A DNA stretch of 64,000 bases. Source: Oscheius sp. JU75. Its lineage: Eukaryota; Nematoda; Chromadorea; Rhabditida; Rhabditidae. The translations under genes and the position numbers were made by a program. Location: positions 5,208,001 to 5,272,000 of the forward strand of contig JASJZC010000001.1 of the NCBI GenBank assembly GCA_037178855.1, read 5' to 3'. How positions within the stretch are numbered: the stretch's first letter is position 1; every line of letters starts with the position of its first letter. Shown in pieces: positions 32,841-46,600 of this stretch. The notes below the pieces were generated by a model, which saw only the letters and a list, made by a program, of their open reading frames with translations, had not been told where the DNA came from and ran no database searches.

Positions 32841-34063
32841 CTTTGACTTCTAAACCTAGAAATCGACAAATTACAAGATTTCTGAAACGTCGAAGACTCG
32901 AAATGAAAAACACAGTCAATAAACAATACACAATAGAACATTTTTGACCAAAAAAAAGAAGACAGTCAGAGCGTAGGAAAACGGATGAGAGCCCGTCTTG
33001 GATTAGGGACTTGGACGACTCGGGGTACGGTATGGTCCCTGATTTCCAGGGAAATCGTTACAGGAACCATATATATTTTTGCTCGGAAAAATCGTATTTT
33101 TGGCGGGAAATCCGATTCCTTCAACCTTCATCATTTCCGTTGCTCTTTCCTCATCCTGTCGCGTCTTATTTTTATTCTTGAAGTGAATACCGAAATGCAC
33201 AACAAAACGAAGAAAAGGAGTTATTCATTCCACCTTTCGTTTGTTCGATCTATGCCAGACAAAACTGACAAGTTGAATTTGCAACAAGCCGATTACCTGC
33301 CGTCCCCAAACCTTGAATTTACATGTTTTGATCATGGAAACTTATTTGTTTTGCTCACTGGAGCCTTATCGCCCAAACGGCATGTTTTTCACCAGTTTCT
33401 CCATTTCACCACCCCTGTTCCATCACTTTTCCTGCCCTTTTCCATCCACAGTACATGTTTTGTGTTTAGCTGTTTATGTGTCTACCAAATCGAATGTTTT
33501 CGAAACGGCTGTTCACGTGAACGCATCTTCCGTGTCAATATCGGCAACCTAAAGTGTTGAATTCGGTTTTCTTGCGCTCTCGTAGTCCCGCCAGAGTTTC
33601 GGGTGAACTGGCTGTTCGATTGATTGCGATAACGAGGCTCTCGCCAGTTGTATACGCGCTCCAAGCTGCTAAAGGGACGGCTGTTTGTTGGCCCGCGACC
33701 CCGCGTTTGAAAAAAGAACGGGCGGAAAGGAGAGACGCGTCTCTGCCTTTTGTAGTCCGGATCTTAAAAAACTGCACTCCTCTCGGCCTAAAATCTAATT
33801 CCCTACTTACCTTTGCATCTCTTTGATGTGTTGTACGAAATCGTAGTATATCCGTGTTAATCGATCTGTTTTTGCCGATGTATACCTATTTTTCTGGAAC
33901 GCATTGTGTCTTCCCGCGTCTAGCTCTCTATCCGCCCGCGCTCTTTGCCCGTTTGTTTACCTATTTTGTGTGCTTGTTATCATCTCACGGGCGGTGTTTT
34001 GTTCCAAGCGGTTCTCTCGTTCTTATCGCAACGATTTTCTAGCAGAATTATTTTCGTTCAGAG
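32841..34063. other. Intergenic, about 1.2 kb
   Basis: Divergent upstream region of the Cys-rich secreted gene (-) and REEP5 (+). Frames present show no family features. It ends with tttcgttcag two bases before the REEP5 ATG. Confidence 0.35.
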
Positions 34064-34826
<763 letters not shown>

Positions 34827-36700
34827 GTCGTTTCTTGTCGGATTCACACATCTTCCCATACATACATTTTACCATACACCCCGTTTCAAAAGAGCAGATT
34901 GTTTCCCTTTTAATCTAAAGTTTGATAGTTTTTTCGGCCTACTCTACTCTATTTTACGCAGTGTCACTTTTTAAAATAAAAATAAGAGCAGTTTTCTGTG
35001 GCAAGAATGATGGGGCTGATAGTTGGCAGGGTAGTCGGAAAGCCGCATTTGTAATCGCCAGGAGCAGCTGACGCTACGGCTAGTCTTGGAGATGGACGCA
35101 ATCTCCCAGCACCTGCAACCAAGAGATTTCAACTCTGATGAAGTCTGATTCGTGTTATTTAGTCGACTGGAAAAATAACTGCAAAATGGTAAGTTAAAAA
35201 CACATTGACCCGGGATCGGCAGAGCCTCTGATCTCACGTGTGCCAACGCTTATTGTTAGTATCTACAATGTATAGCGTAGTTATACACAGACACGCTGTT
35301 GCGCATTAGAACGAGAGAGAGAGAGAGAGAGAGATGTGACGATATATTAGACAAGTCCCTAAGCACCTAAGTTTACGATTTATAAGGAACGAAAAACAAC
35401 GACATCGGGTTCATTTGAAGGAAGCAGCTTCCTCTACGATAAAAAACCGTATAAGAGCGAAAATACGTTGTGAGGCAACAGTAAACTCTAACTCGAAAAT
35501 CAGGTTGAGGCTTTGACCACATTTCATCTGGTATAGCAGTGCAGGGTATAGTTCTCTTTTACCCCAATAGGTCACTTCAGAATAACGAAAAATCGAAATC
35601 GAGTCACATTTAAACTTTTCAAAGAATTTTCCATATCTCTTTCTCTCTCTCTTACTAAAGCGCAACCGAGGGTATGTGTGTTCGTATTGTAGACAATAAG
35701 GTGTTGGACCCGAGCGACCGGGATCCCGCCCAGGGCCAAACTTTTTCTGAAAGCACTATTTTGTAGAGCTTTTTGAGCTGAACAAGTATATACAACAATA
35801 TTTAAGTGTAAAATCGTTCCCTTCTATTTCTTTTGAGGTCTGTAAAAAAGTAATTTTGAAGAGTTTGATGAGCTGAGAAAGAATGCAGCACACATGTCTG
35901 GTTAGATTCCCGGCTGAATAGACTAAATCTAACCAACCACAAACTCACATTACGATCCAGATATTTTTTGTATATTAGGACTCCCAGATGAATCAAATTG
36001 TTAAACTTGGTCAAGTTCTTGTTTAGTAGTTTGTGCATAACTCTCTAAAGTCTCGTAGCCTTGATAAAAGTCTGTGGATGCATCTGAAGTTTGTCTAAAA
36101 AAAAACACCAAAACTACATGTTTTCTAGAAGATGCCTAGAGCGTCCTTGTGAGAGATTTCTTTTAAGTTGACTGGCTCTGGCATAGGTAGAGAATAGCTG
36201 GATCATTTTCCAAGGACAGAATTATTCTGAGACCTGACAAGCTCATACTTTATAGATTCGCGATTGGCAGCAAAATATAAAATAACTTCTATTCTGTCTG
36301 AATACTTCGTCACTCAGCTAAACATCTTTTTTTTACAGAAATATGACATGGTATACCTTGGAGATGTGCACGTCACTGCCGGTTTCAGGTCCAAAACTCT
36401 TCAGCATTAGCTGAATCCATCGAAGAAATTAGATACTGGTTAAAGAATTAAGAAGGTAAGACCAATGAGCTAATTATAGATTTCCAAAGAATAAAAGCGT
36501 CGTAAAATATAGATCATTTCATCTCATCAATCATCACACATAGTCGGTATTTGTGTATATAACCAAATATTTCTACTACATGTTCCTTTCTTATCGCCCG
36601 TTCCGCCTCCAGAACAATGAGTTGATAGGAAGGGAACAAGTTTGGTGCATCGGACTAGATCGTACTTCCGTCCGTCCCTCCTTTCGGAAGTCCCGTGTGG
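34827..36700. other. Intergenic between REEP5 and its broken copy
   Basis: No confident gene. Contains the REEP5 3' region (to about 35125, part of the duplicated segment), a GA microsatellite and AT-rich sequence. Several short frames show no family features. Confidence 0.4.
35311..35333. repeat. (GA)n microsatellite
   Basis: gagagaga tract downstream of the REEP5 duplicated segment. Confidence 0.85.
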
Positions 36701-36703
36701 TTC

Positions 36704-37320
36704 AACAACTTTTTCAGGGGCTGTTACTCTGCATTCCCTCTACCTCATATTCGGAAACTTTGTCTGCTCTCCGTCGTTGAGTTCTTCTCCCAACAAATCT
36801 GCGCCGTGTTCCCCGTTCAGAGCTACCATCCTCTACTCCCGTTTCCTTAAGCCCATCGTTATGAAGCACCAAAAGAGCATCGATCAACAGGTTTCAAATC
36901 AGGAAATCGACGGAAAGTTGCGAGGGTATAATGGGCAGTCGCAACAGCCGCAGCAGGATTTAAGTGCTGAAAAATAATATTCAGGTGGTGTCCATAAGGT
37001 CAGCAAGCATCTCCATTAAGTCGTCGGATCCACACTTCTTCCCATATATACATTTATTTTATCATATACCTCGTTTCAAAAGAGCCGATTGTTCCCCTTT
37101 TAATCTAAAGTTTGATAGTTTTTTTTCGGCCTACTCTACTCTATTTTACGCAGTATCACTTTTTAAAATATAAATAAGAGCATAGTTTTCCGTGGCAAGA
37201 ATGATGGGGCTGATAGTTGGCAGGGTAGTCGGAAAGCCGCATTTGTAATCGCCAGGAACAGCTGACGCTACGGCGGTCTCTTGGAGATGGACGCAATCAT
37301 CCAGGACCTGCAACCAAGAG
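36704..37320 (+). pseudogene. Broken REEP5 duplicate with 3' flank
   Basis: Matches about 34284-35125. It starts in the intron before exon 2, keeps the start of exon 2 (GGGCTGTTACTC...), and then skips the rest of exon 2, intron 2 and the start of exon 3. It resumes at CTCTCCGTCGTTGAGTTC, loses a further piece between CCCGTTC and AGAGCTACC, and continues through the coding end and into 3' flanking DNA. The intron before the last exon is kept in decayed form, so this is a DNA-level tandem duplication, not a processed copy. The frame is broken and exon 1 is absent. Confidence 0.88.
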
Positions 37321-37677
37321 GTCCTCACATTTCAGCTCCGATTCGTATTTTTAAACACGTCGGAATTCACCAGAATCTTTTGTTGTTCGGTCTCTTCTGA
37401 TGAAACTGACCGAAGTGTCAGCTAGTTTTGTAGCAAGAGCTTGTCCCTAGCCTTCTAATAATGAGATCTGCTGTTCTGTGACAACGAAGTAAATTTAATG
37501 CCTGTAAAGGTTTCTTCTTCTATTAAAGCCCTATGCAGCCACACGATAGATCTCAAAGATTAACATACTTGATTTTCAAAAAACGATCTCGGATCCGTAA
37601 CATTTTCACTGAACTTCTTTTCCTGTTCGTGCAACATTTGGTTGTTCAGACGAATGAGATAGTCGAAGGTCATTACG

Positions 37678-40600
37678 ATGCTGTTCAGTGGAGGAACAGC
37701 AGCCAAGCCGAAAAAGGACGAAAGGAAAGAGAAGAAGGTGGAGCGTGGTGAGTTTTCGAACAAAAGTGGCTAGTTTTCTTGTTATAGATGATAAATACGA
37801 AACTCAGGAGGCTGTTTTTGTCCGTTGGGGCAACAGTCTTCTAGCGAACGAACCGTTGAAAGAGTTTCGCGATCTAGCCGACTTAAAATACATCTCTTCT
37901 GTGACGCACATTGTGACAGGATGTGCAGTTCCAATGTCTGGCAACAAGTTGGACGACTGTCAGAGTATTCTGACAGCTCTGGGAGATATTAAAACCGTGG
38001 CCAGTGATCTGGTGGAAGGACAACAGAAGGTAGGGCAGGCTGTATCTTCGGATGAAAAGAACATTCTAGGCTGTTCTGTCGACCTGGTGGAACATGGTCC
38101 AAGCATTCTGGCGCCGTCTCGGTCCGGATCCAATCCGAAACGACAAACTGAGTGAAGCGATCAAGATTTGGTGCCTGGAAGTAACTGGTGATTATGAACA
38201 AGTCTCGGTCAACGACTTCATCTCGAGTTGGCGTGATGGCTTCGCCTTCAACTGTCTCCTTCACAGCTTCGAGTAAGTATTTTTCTAAGATTTCGGCCTA
38301 GCCATTTCAGTCGAAAACTGGTGAGTATGCGAAAACTGGCCGAGATGTCGGCTTCCGAACGACTGGAAAATGCCTTCAGCGTGGCGGAGAAGGAGTTAAA
38401 GGTGGCTCGACTGCTTTCGGTCAGGGGTGAGTTTTTTGTTACAGCTGAGTTCTCTTATCAATGAACTGCTTTGCTGCGATGAGCGATGGTGTGAAAAGGG
38501 TGATAACGTCTTCAGACTTTTCGTATAAAGTGACCAATCTAACACCTCCCCGAAAAGATAAAGAATGATCGGGTATCTTTTGCACATAGATTGAAAGGGC
38601 GAAGAGACTGAACTGTTCTTTCTGTTTGTTCTTCCTTTTTCGACGGACGTCGCGCCTAATCTGCCTTCCGCGACATAGAGGACCGGAATTGAATATTTCT
38701 CGCCTCTGACAGGAGGAAGGAGAAACCTTCCCGATATCATTATATGGCCATAAGGGCAGTCCTTTCGCTGATTCACTTTTCTCCGCGACCGCCGTCTCTG
38801 CCCGTCCAGGCACACAGCTTGTCAAACAATGTTCTGTTCTCTATCTGTTTGACCTTTCCTTTGGAATTTCCCCCCGAAATTAGTCCAAATAGGATTTTCT
38901 GGAAAAGAGGAGTATTAGTCACGCTTCTTTTCACGCCTCCCTCTTTCTCTGTACAAATTCCTCTTAATTCCCAAAGAACCTATTAAAATGTCCCTCTTCC
39001 ATTACCATTTCTATTGTGATCATCCATCTGTCTCCGCCATAATCGTTGTCCTTTTAAGAATCTTGAATGACACACGCATTGAGCATCATGCAGATGTTCT
39101 TTCTCTCGCGTATGCTAATCTATAACCACACAGGTCAGCCAATACTGTCCACGGCGCAGTCGCCGCGGTCTAATTGCGACCACAATGCCACGGACAGTTC
39201 GATCTGCTTTTTCTCAGTTCTTTCACCTTTCATGCCGCATTCTTTTAGTAATTTCTCTGGTTCTTTCTAGCTTTCTTCTTATTTTCAGATTTGTGAGATT
39301 TCTCCTACTTTTCAAAGCTTTCTTCTCTCCACTTGACTGGTTCACATTCCCATGCATCAATGTTTCTCCCGTTCTCAGTCCCTCTCCCCCTGTTCCATGT
39401 CCTATCATACACTCTCAGCCATTTTGTCCGGCACCTTTTTCACGTTCCATTGACTTTCAACTATCCCTTTTTAAGCGCCAAATAGGGTTCTGATCTGTTA
39501 GGTTTTGGGAATCTGCACTTTGTGACTATTAGGGAATCTCAACACTTTGACACCATCCTATCAGCTGCTTATCAGAGAGCATTTGAATCTTGACTCATCT
39601 TCCTTTTTTGACCAAACAGTTTTAGTTGCATTGAGACCAGTCTTTGTCCCTATTTCCCCCATTGACCTCCTCTCCTTCAAAAGACATAACCTTTTGAAAG
39701 TATTTCTTGACCAGAGGACTTTACACCTTCTTCCATTTTGCCCCCCTAGCAAATGGATCTGTTGGCAGAATCGACAACTGGCCCGGGGACATGTTTCTTT
39801 TTACGTCTGACTCGGTCCAAACCTTTTGCTCGCCCAAACTACATTTCCTAAGGAAAAATTTCTTTACTTAATAAAGCTCGATGCTTTCTGTGACAGACCT
39901 TGATTGGATGTTTGTTTGTTTATTTGTTCGTTTGTTTGTCCGAGGCCACAAACCAGAAGTGAGCCAATTATTTTGTTCAGAAAGTTATTGTCTAAATTGG
40001 GTGGGAAGTCAACTTTGGGTTAGCTCTTAAACTTTGATTTTGTCCCAGTGAAGTCACTGAGAGTCTTTTGTTACTACGAAGCGACGCAGCAGCTAATGCA
40101 AAATGAAGGCAAAAGGACGGCGAAGCCGTCAGAACCAGCTGTTGAACTACTAAGAAGTACTCTTTTGCCTCTTGTCGACAGCTAGCCTCAATTTCCAAAA
40201 AAAAAAGTTGACTTTTGTCTGCAAGCATTTCCGCATTCCAATCCGTTTTCAGACCTCCAAAGCGAGCATTTGGACAGCCATTCCGTCGTCACCTATTTGA
40301 TGACCTTGTACCTATCTTTGATAGGCAAAAGTTCCGTGGCATCAGCTGTCCAGCCCCAGCCCTCCTTTGAATTGGTTCAGTCGACTGCTACAGCTCCTCT
40401 CGAGATTCTTCCTCAAGAGCCATCAACATCCACAGCGATGACAGTGGAACTCCCTCCAACTCCGTCTTCGCCTTTGGAGAAAGCTCCAGAAAGAACACGA
40501 CCGATGGCTCAACAGAGCGTCGACCAGGGCAGTGAGGTAGGTGGACAAATCCTCTCTTCATGTTGAAACTTGAGCCAGCAGCGAGCGACTAGCACTGGCA

Positions 40601-43600
40601 GGGTAGATCTTTTCGAAAAAGCTTGTTTACTGACTTTGTCTTTGAAAATATGATTCTTCTCCTGCTCAAAAAAACTTTTCAGAGCGTCGAGGTCCGCTCT
40701 CGCAAATCCTCCTCCTCATCCCAGAAGAGCTCGAAGACGAAAAGAGAGCGAAAGGAGGCAATGACCAGAGAGTTTGAGAATTGTCTAGAAGACGTACTCT
40801 CCTGGTTGTTGGAAGCCGAAGAGAACCTGTCTCTTTTGGCGCCAGTAGAAGAAAAGGACGTGGCAGTGGTCAGAAAACAGTTCAAGGAGTTTGAACTGTT
40901 CATGTGCTCACTGACAGACAGTCAAGAGACGGTTGGAAAAGTTCTTCACAGAGGACAAATGCTGTCGGCCAAGGCTGATAGCGAGGAGGAGAAAGACGCC
41001 ATTCTTGCTCAATTGAGGTGAGTCAATTTCAAACTAAAGACTTTCGATGTTTGTAAGAACAAGGGTAGCATCTTGGTGGTTATGCTAGAGTTGTGACAGC
41101 CTTTGTTTGATTCCTGTATTTCTACCCTTGACTCTTTTATAGTCGTCCTGTACGCATGTTTCCTCCCAGTCAAGCTACCGTAACAGGAGTAACGTTCTCC
41201 CAGACTGACTCGAATTGACTTGCCAACTGTTTGTGCGCACAGAGTAATTGACAAAATCCTGTCTTGACAATTTGTAAGAGACGTCTGCGACACAAGTCAA
41301 CCCTAATCTGGGATAAAACATGACAATGTTCGTGGCCTTTCTGTCATGTGTTATCCTAGATTAGAGTTGACAAGACAGTTCAAGTTACAAAATTAGCATC
41401 GACAGACTGACAGTGAGTCGCTCCGCCAGGAGCGACTGAGCTTTTCTAATATTATGAGCTGTTTGTCTAAGGTATCTCTCTACTACTAAAGTACAGTGGT
41501 GTTCGTCCATCTGTCTGTCATGGTGTCCGCACAGTTGTCTGTCAACCCTAATACCCAAAAACGCTGACAAGTCATTTCATGTCAAGAGACAATGCGACAG
41601 CCAGCTGTGGAGGAAACTGCTACTAGGGAAGCGGCGCTGCCGTCTGTGACCAATACCAAAGTGCTGCGAAGCTGCCATCGGTAACTGGTACAGAGACTGA
41701 AGCACAATGTTAACTAGATCAAAACTGACAGTTCGCGTCCTGTCAAGAGACTAGGCGGCGAGTCTCGAACCATCAATGTTCTAACGTTTATTTCCGAAGC
41801 AGCACGATGATATTGTTCCTGTGGTGGTAATTCCGCGGGGTACAAGTTTCTGTTATCTGGTAGAGCACACTTTAGCTTTCAGAATAGTCAACCTGCGATG
41901 GGAAGAACTCCGTGCAATGGCTCTCCATCGTCAGACGAAGCTACAGACTCAGCTGAACCACCTCCAGACGAAACAACTCACTCTCATCACTCGTTGGCTG
42001 ACCGGAATTGAGAAGAGGATGACGGAAACTGACCCAGTGGCAATGGATCGGAAGAGAATATTGGAGCAGATTGACGAACACACGGCTCTACAGAACGAGA
42101 TCGAGGAGTTCCAGCCGAACATTCTGGCTCTGAACAGTTTCGTGGCTGTGGTAGACGATGGGGAGTCAGCGGCCGAATCTGTCAGCAGTTTGGAAAAGTC
42201 GATGAGGGAGATTGGAGACCGATGGCAGGGACTGTGCGGCTGGGCCGAAACGCGGAGTACTCAACTCGATGGGTTGGCCGATATCGTAACCGAAACAGGA
42301 GACGTATATGACAGACTCAGCTATTGGCTAAAGGAGAGGGAACACGATCTACTGGGTGAGCCGATCCTCTTTGTGAGGTCTCAATTAAATTGTTTCAGGT
42401 CTGAAATCGGCACATCATCTGGAAGACCAAGATCAGGTGGCGGAGCAGGTCAAAAAGCTCCAATTGGCTGAAGCAGCTCTCGAAGGAGAACATTCCCAGT
42501 TTGTCAGACTTTCCCAATTGAGCTGTGAACTCGTCTCTCGCCTGGATGTCGGTAATGGAGCCGAGGCAAATGAGGTCAGAAGACGACTGGACACAATCAC
42601 TCAGAGATGGGATAATCTGGTCGCGAGGATAGAGGAACACAGCAAAACTTTGGTCCGAAGCGGTAAAGCGGACCTTCGTCAACTGCGTCAAGTCACTGGA
42701 ACCTCGACAGATGAACGATCCAGTCCAACTATCGATGAGGCTTTGAGACAAAACAGAGTCCTCGTCGTGCCCAAAGACGACTCCTCTCGAGTCAATGTGA
42801 CCACTTTGGAGGCTGTCGAGCAAGCAACAACCGACACAGACAACGAGGAACAAGGCAATCAGCTTGTCGAACGATTCCTTCGTCATGTGGCTCGTCTTTC
42901 CCAAGAAATGGAGCCGCTCAGACAATGGATGGACGGATTCTCAGTCTCCAAACGACCGGATCAGCTCAGGAAGATGATAGCAGTCTGTCAGGAAAAGCTC
43001 GTCGAGATCAAAGACCAAGAATCCAAGGTGTCACGACTACAACTGGAACTGGAACATCTTCACAACAGTCCTCAATTGAATGCCAAACAACTGAAGACAG
43101 CCAACGATGCTTTTGACAAGTTTGCCAAGGTTTGAACCAAAATAAGTAGGAAATATCAAATTTAGGGATGGGCCGTGATCGTGACCAAGATCAGCGAGGC
43201 AATGAATCTATTGACCGGGCACGACGACAGTGAAGAAGGAGCAGTAGCCAATGCCATCGAACAGTGGATAGCTGGCTGTGACAAGGTCCTTTCTGCTCTT
43301 CCAAAAGTGGTCCCAGTGGAAAGAGGGAAACGTCTCGATCGACTAGAAGAACAGCTAAAGACGCAGATGGAAAATCTGGAGTTTGTGCAGAAAGACATTG
43401 CTCGGAAGGCCATACTCAAGAAGGGATTAAGCATTGTCCAAAAGAAGATCTTTGCGGCTAGAGACGAGCTACCCAAAATCTCTGTCGGGGAGGAAGATAT
43501 CGAGAAGGAGTTGGACGGCGAATGGAGTTCTGTGGGAGATCAGGAGGCTCTGGAGAAGGACTTGAAGAGGTCGGAAGTGCTGGTGGAGAAGGCGAGAAGC

Positions 43601-46600
43601 AATAAGATGAGCTCGGAACTGATCGAGAGATCCGAGACAAGGTAAGTCAATCAATTTTTCTCCCAACAGTTGTGTTCAGACGAGCTGAAATGCAGGAACG
43701 TCGTCGTGCTACGAACGCTTCGATGGAGAAGGTTTCACTAGCTGAGAAGACGCTTATTCGGATTCGGGACAAAGTGGCTGCTACTTCCAAGAGCGACTCG
43801 GAACTGGCCCAAATAGTCTCGGAGCTGAACGCGGCCAGAGACGAGTTGGCGGCTAACGAAGTCCAGAAGAAAGAAGCCGAAAGGGCTACGGAGAAAATGC
43901 TCGCACTGGATGACAATGTTCCGAGCATGGTTGTGGCGAGAGCAAGAGAACGAGTTCGAGAGATGGCAGAAAACTGGAAGAAATTAGCCGAAACCATCGA
44001 TGATCAAGTCAGCTGTGCCCAAAAGGAACACAAGAGAATGATTCAGAGTGGGTTGAATCTTTTTCTAACGTCGCATGTTATTCTTGCGGCGTGTCTGTCT
44101 GGTAGCTGTGGTGCTTTACAGCAGCCCCGCCTCATTCTCAAGAGTCCAGATGCGGCTCTTTCCACAACCTCATTCTCTCGCGCGGGATCGATCTGATCTC
44201 GCTCCAATATTTGCAGCCCTGTTTTTCCCGCGACCTCACCCGCATTTTCCTCCTTCTTATCCAAAACAAAACGCTTTTTTGCAGAGGCGATCAGCGACGA
44301 GGAGAAGCTATTAGAAAAGTTGGAAAAGACTCTAGTGGCCAGCGAGAGCGCCGCCGATGCTGAGGAGTGTTGCGAGCATCTGGATGTAAGTCTTGTCATA
44401 TGTTTACTTCACCGGACCATCACTCTCACTCTTATCTGTGTTCAGAATGACTCACCGGAAACACTTATCTCTCTTTTAGAACCTCGAAAACCTCTTGGAG
44501 AGAGTCTCAACAGCAGCCCCTTTGTCCACATCCACTATGGAAGAATCTTTCGTCAGAGACAGTTACCAGAGACTTAGTGACACAAAGGAGAAGGTTCAAG
44601 AACGAGCTAAACAGAGAGTGGACGAGCTGACGAGAGCTGTTGAGGAATGCGAACGTTTCGAGAGACAGATGGCTTCACTTCAGCAATTTGCTCAGATCAT
44701 GACTCCCCTTCTGACCAGTCGAATCGCGGCAGATGTCTCGGCTCTCGACGTCCCAGAAGAGTACCAGGTAAGCTAAAACTCATCTCTCTTCCCTCTGTTC
44801 CCAGCCCTCTATAGCCAGTCACATCTTCCCTTTATTTTAGTCTGCATTCCATTCCGGAACCCTGGTGAAAGTGAGTCCTGTTTGCGTTATTCTATACCTT
44901 AAAACGCATGGTTTGATGTATAACATCTGGGATACTGTAACTGAGAAAGCGGATAATTTTCAGATGATTTCGTCGGAATTCGATGAATGGAACAAAGTGC
45001 TTGAGGGACTTGAGAAGTGGCTTCAAGAGAAGAATAATGAGCGAAGCTGGGAACAGTTCAAACATTCAAAGGTTTGATCTTATACTGTTCTACCAATCAT
45101 TCCAACTTCAGAACACATTTGCTGACCTACAGAAGAAGTTCAATGAGTTCAAGAAACCGAAAGGATTCGAAGAACGTCTGGAAAAAGCTCGTCAACGCTT
45201 AGCAGACGTAGAATTCGCCCTGGATGATCTGACTGGAATAGAAGGATCGGCCTGTGAAAAAGCGTTGGAGGATGCCAAGGCCCAAGGACGAACACTACAC
45301 AAACTGATCGAAGATATTGGAGATTTGATCAAGGGAGAGATTCAGTTGAGCGATGGCGGAATGATTGATCCGACTACAGGAGTCAGTTTGAGACAGAAGA
45401 TTCACGAGGCTGACAGAAAAGCAAAGGAGCTGGCAGTTCGAGCAGAGTCCAGTGTGGATAGACTCGAGGACTGTGTATCTCTGTACAATAGACTGGAAAA
45501 GAAGGCTGTCGAGGTCAAGAAGTTTCTGGAAGAAAGTGAACAAGCTCTGGACAAATTTGTACAAGAAGACAAGGCAAGTATTAGTTCAGTTCTCAAAGGA
45601 ATCTGAAAACTTAGGGCTCCGATGATAACGAAGAAGTCAGCGCCCTGGTATCTGAATGGAATCGACGTGAAACGGATCTCCGAGAGTTGGAGGACTCTGA
45701 ACGCGTGCTAAGGGAACGAGCCGTGAGGGTAGATGATCGTCTCAGTGGCGAACTTCGTGTTCGCGCTGAAATGCTCAAGAAACGACTGGACAACTGGTCG
45801 AGAACATTGGAGAACATGGAGGCAGACGAAGATGAGCAGCTACTTCAACTCGACGAGATGCATCAGGATTTGAAGGCCAAACTGAAGGAAGCGAAGGACA
45901 TGCCCGTGAGACAATTAGCCGAAACATTGCGGTTTTTGCGAGGCGACAAAGATCGTCTCAGCTCTCGGGCTCGTCGTCTGGCTGCAAAGAATCCTCGCCT
46001 GGCCAATGTGGATATCATTTCGGATGTCACAAAGGAATGGGAGGAACTGGAGAAGAAGCTTCATGTGCCCGAAGAGAAGTCCCCTGAACTTGAAGAGGCC
46101 AAACTCGATCACGATCTCGGCTTCCCAGAACAGGTCGAAAAACTCCACGAACATTTTGCCAAAGCGGATGAATTGGTGGACTTTGAGAAGAAACCGGTTG
46201 CCTCAGCACAGCAATGGAACGAAAGAGTTGAGGCTTTGGATAGGTTCTTGGGACAGTCCCGTCCAGCACTGGATGCTCTCGTCGAAACTGGAAGAGATCT
46301 GGCTACCAAAGGACGTCTGGAACTCGAAATCCACACGGCAATCGATCGACTGGATGAACTGTGCGATGTCGTCGATGTCTTGGAACAGAAGCTGGAGGAA
46401 CAAAGAGAAAAAGTGGCACCTCTTCTGGCTAGAGCGGAGAGTCTGGCAAGGGATACGGTAGTCTTGGAAGAGGTCTTGGAACAGCTTTCTTCGCGAGGCC
46501 TGGATGATGAAGAAGTTGCTAAAGCTACTCGTAAAGACTTGTCGGATCGAGATAATCAGCTAAACAATCTCGGGCAGAGAGCTGCAGCTATCCACCAGGC

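Noticed and set aside
46006-46461. Trp-rich alternative frame in dystrophin
   Set aside because: Shadow of spectrin-repeat coding sequence; composition typical of an out-of-frame read.
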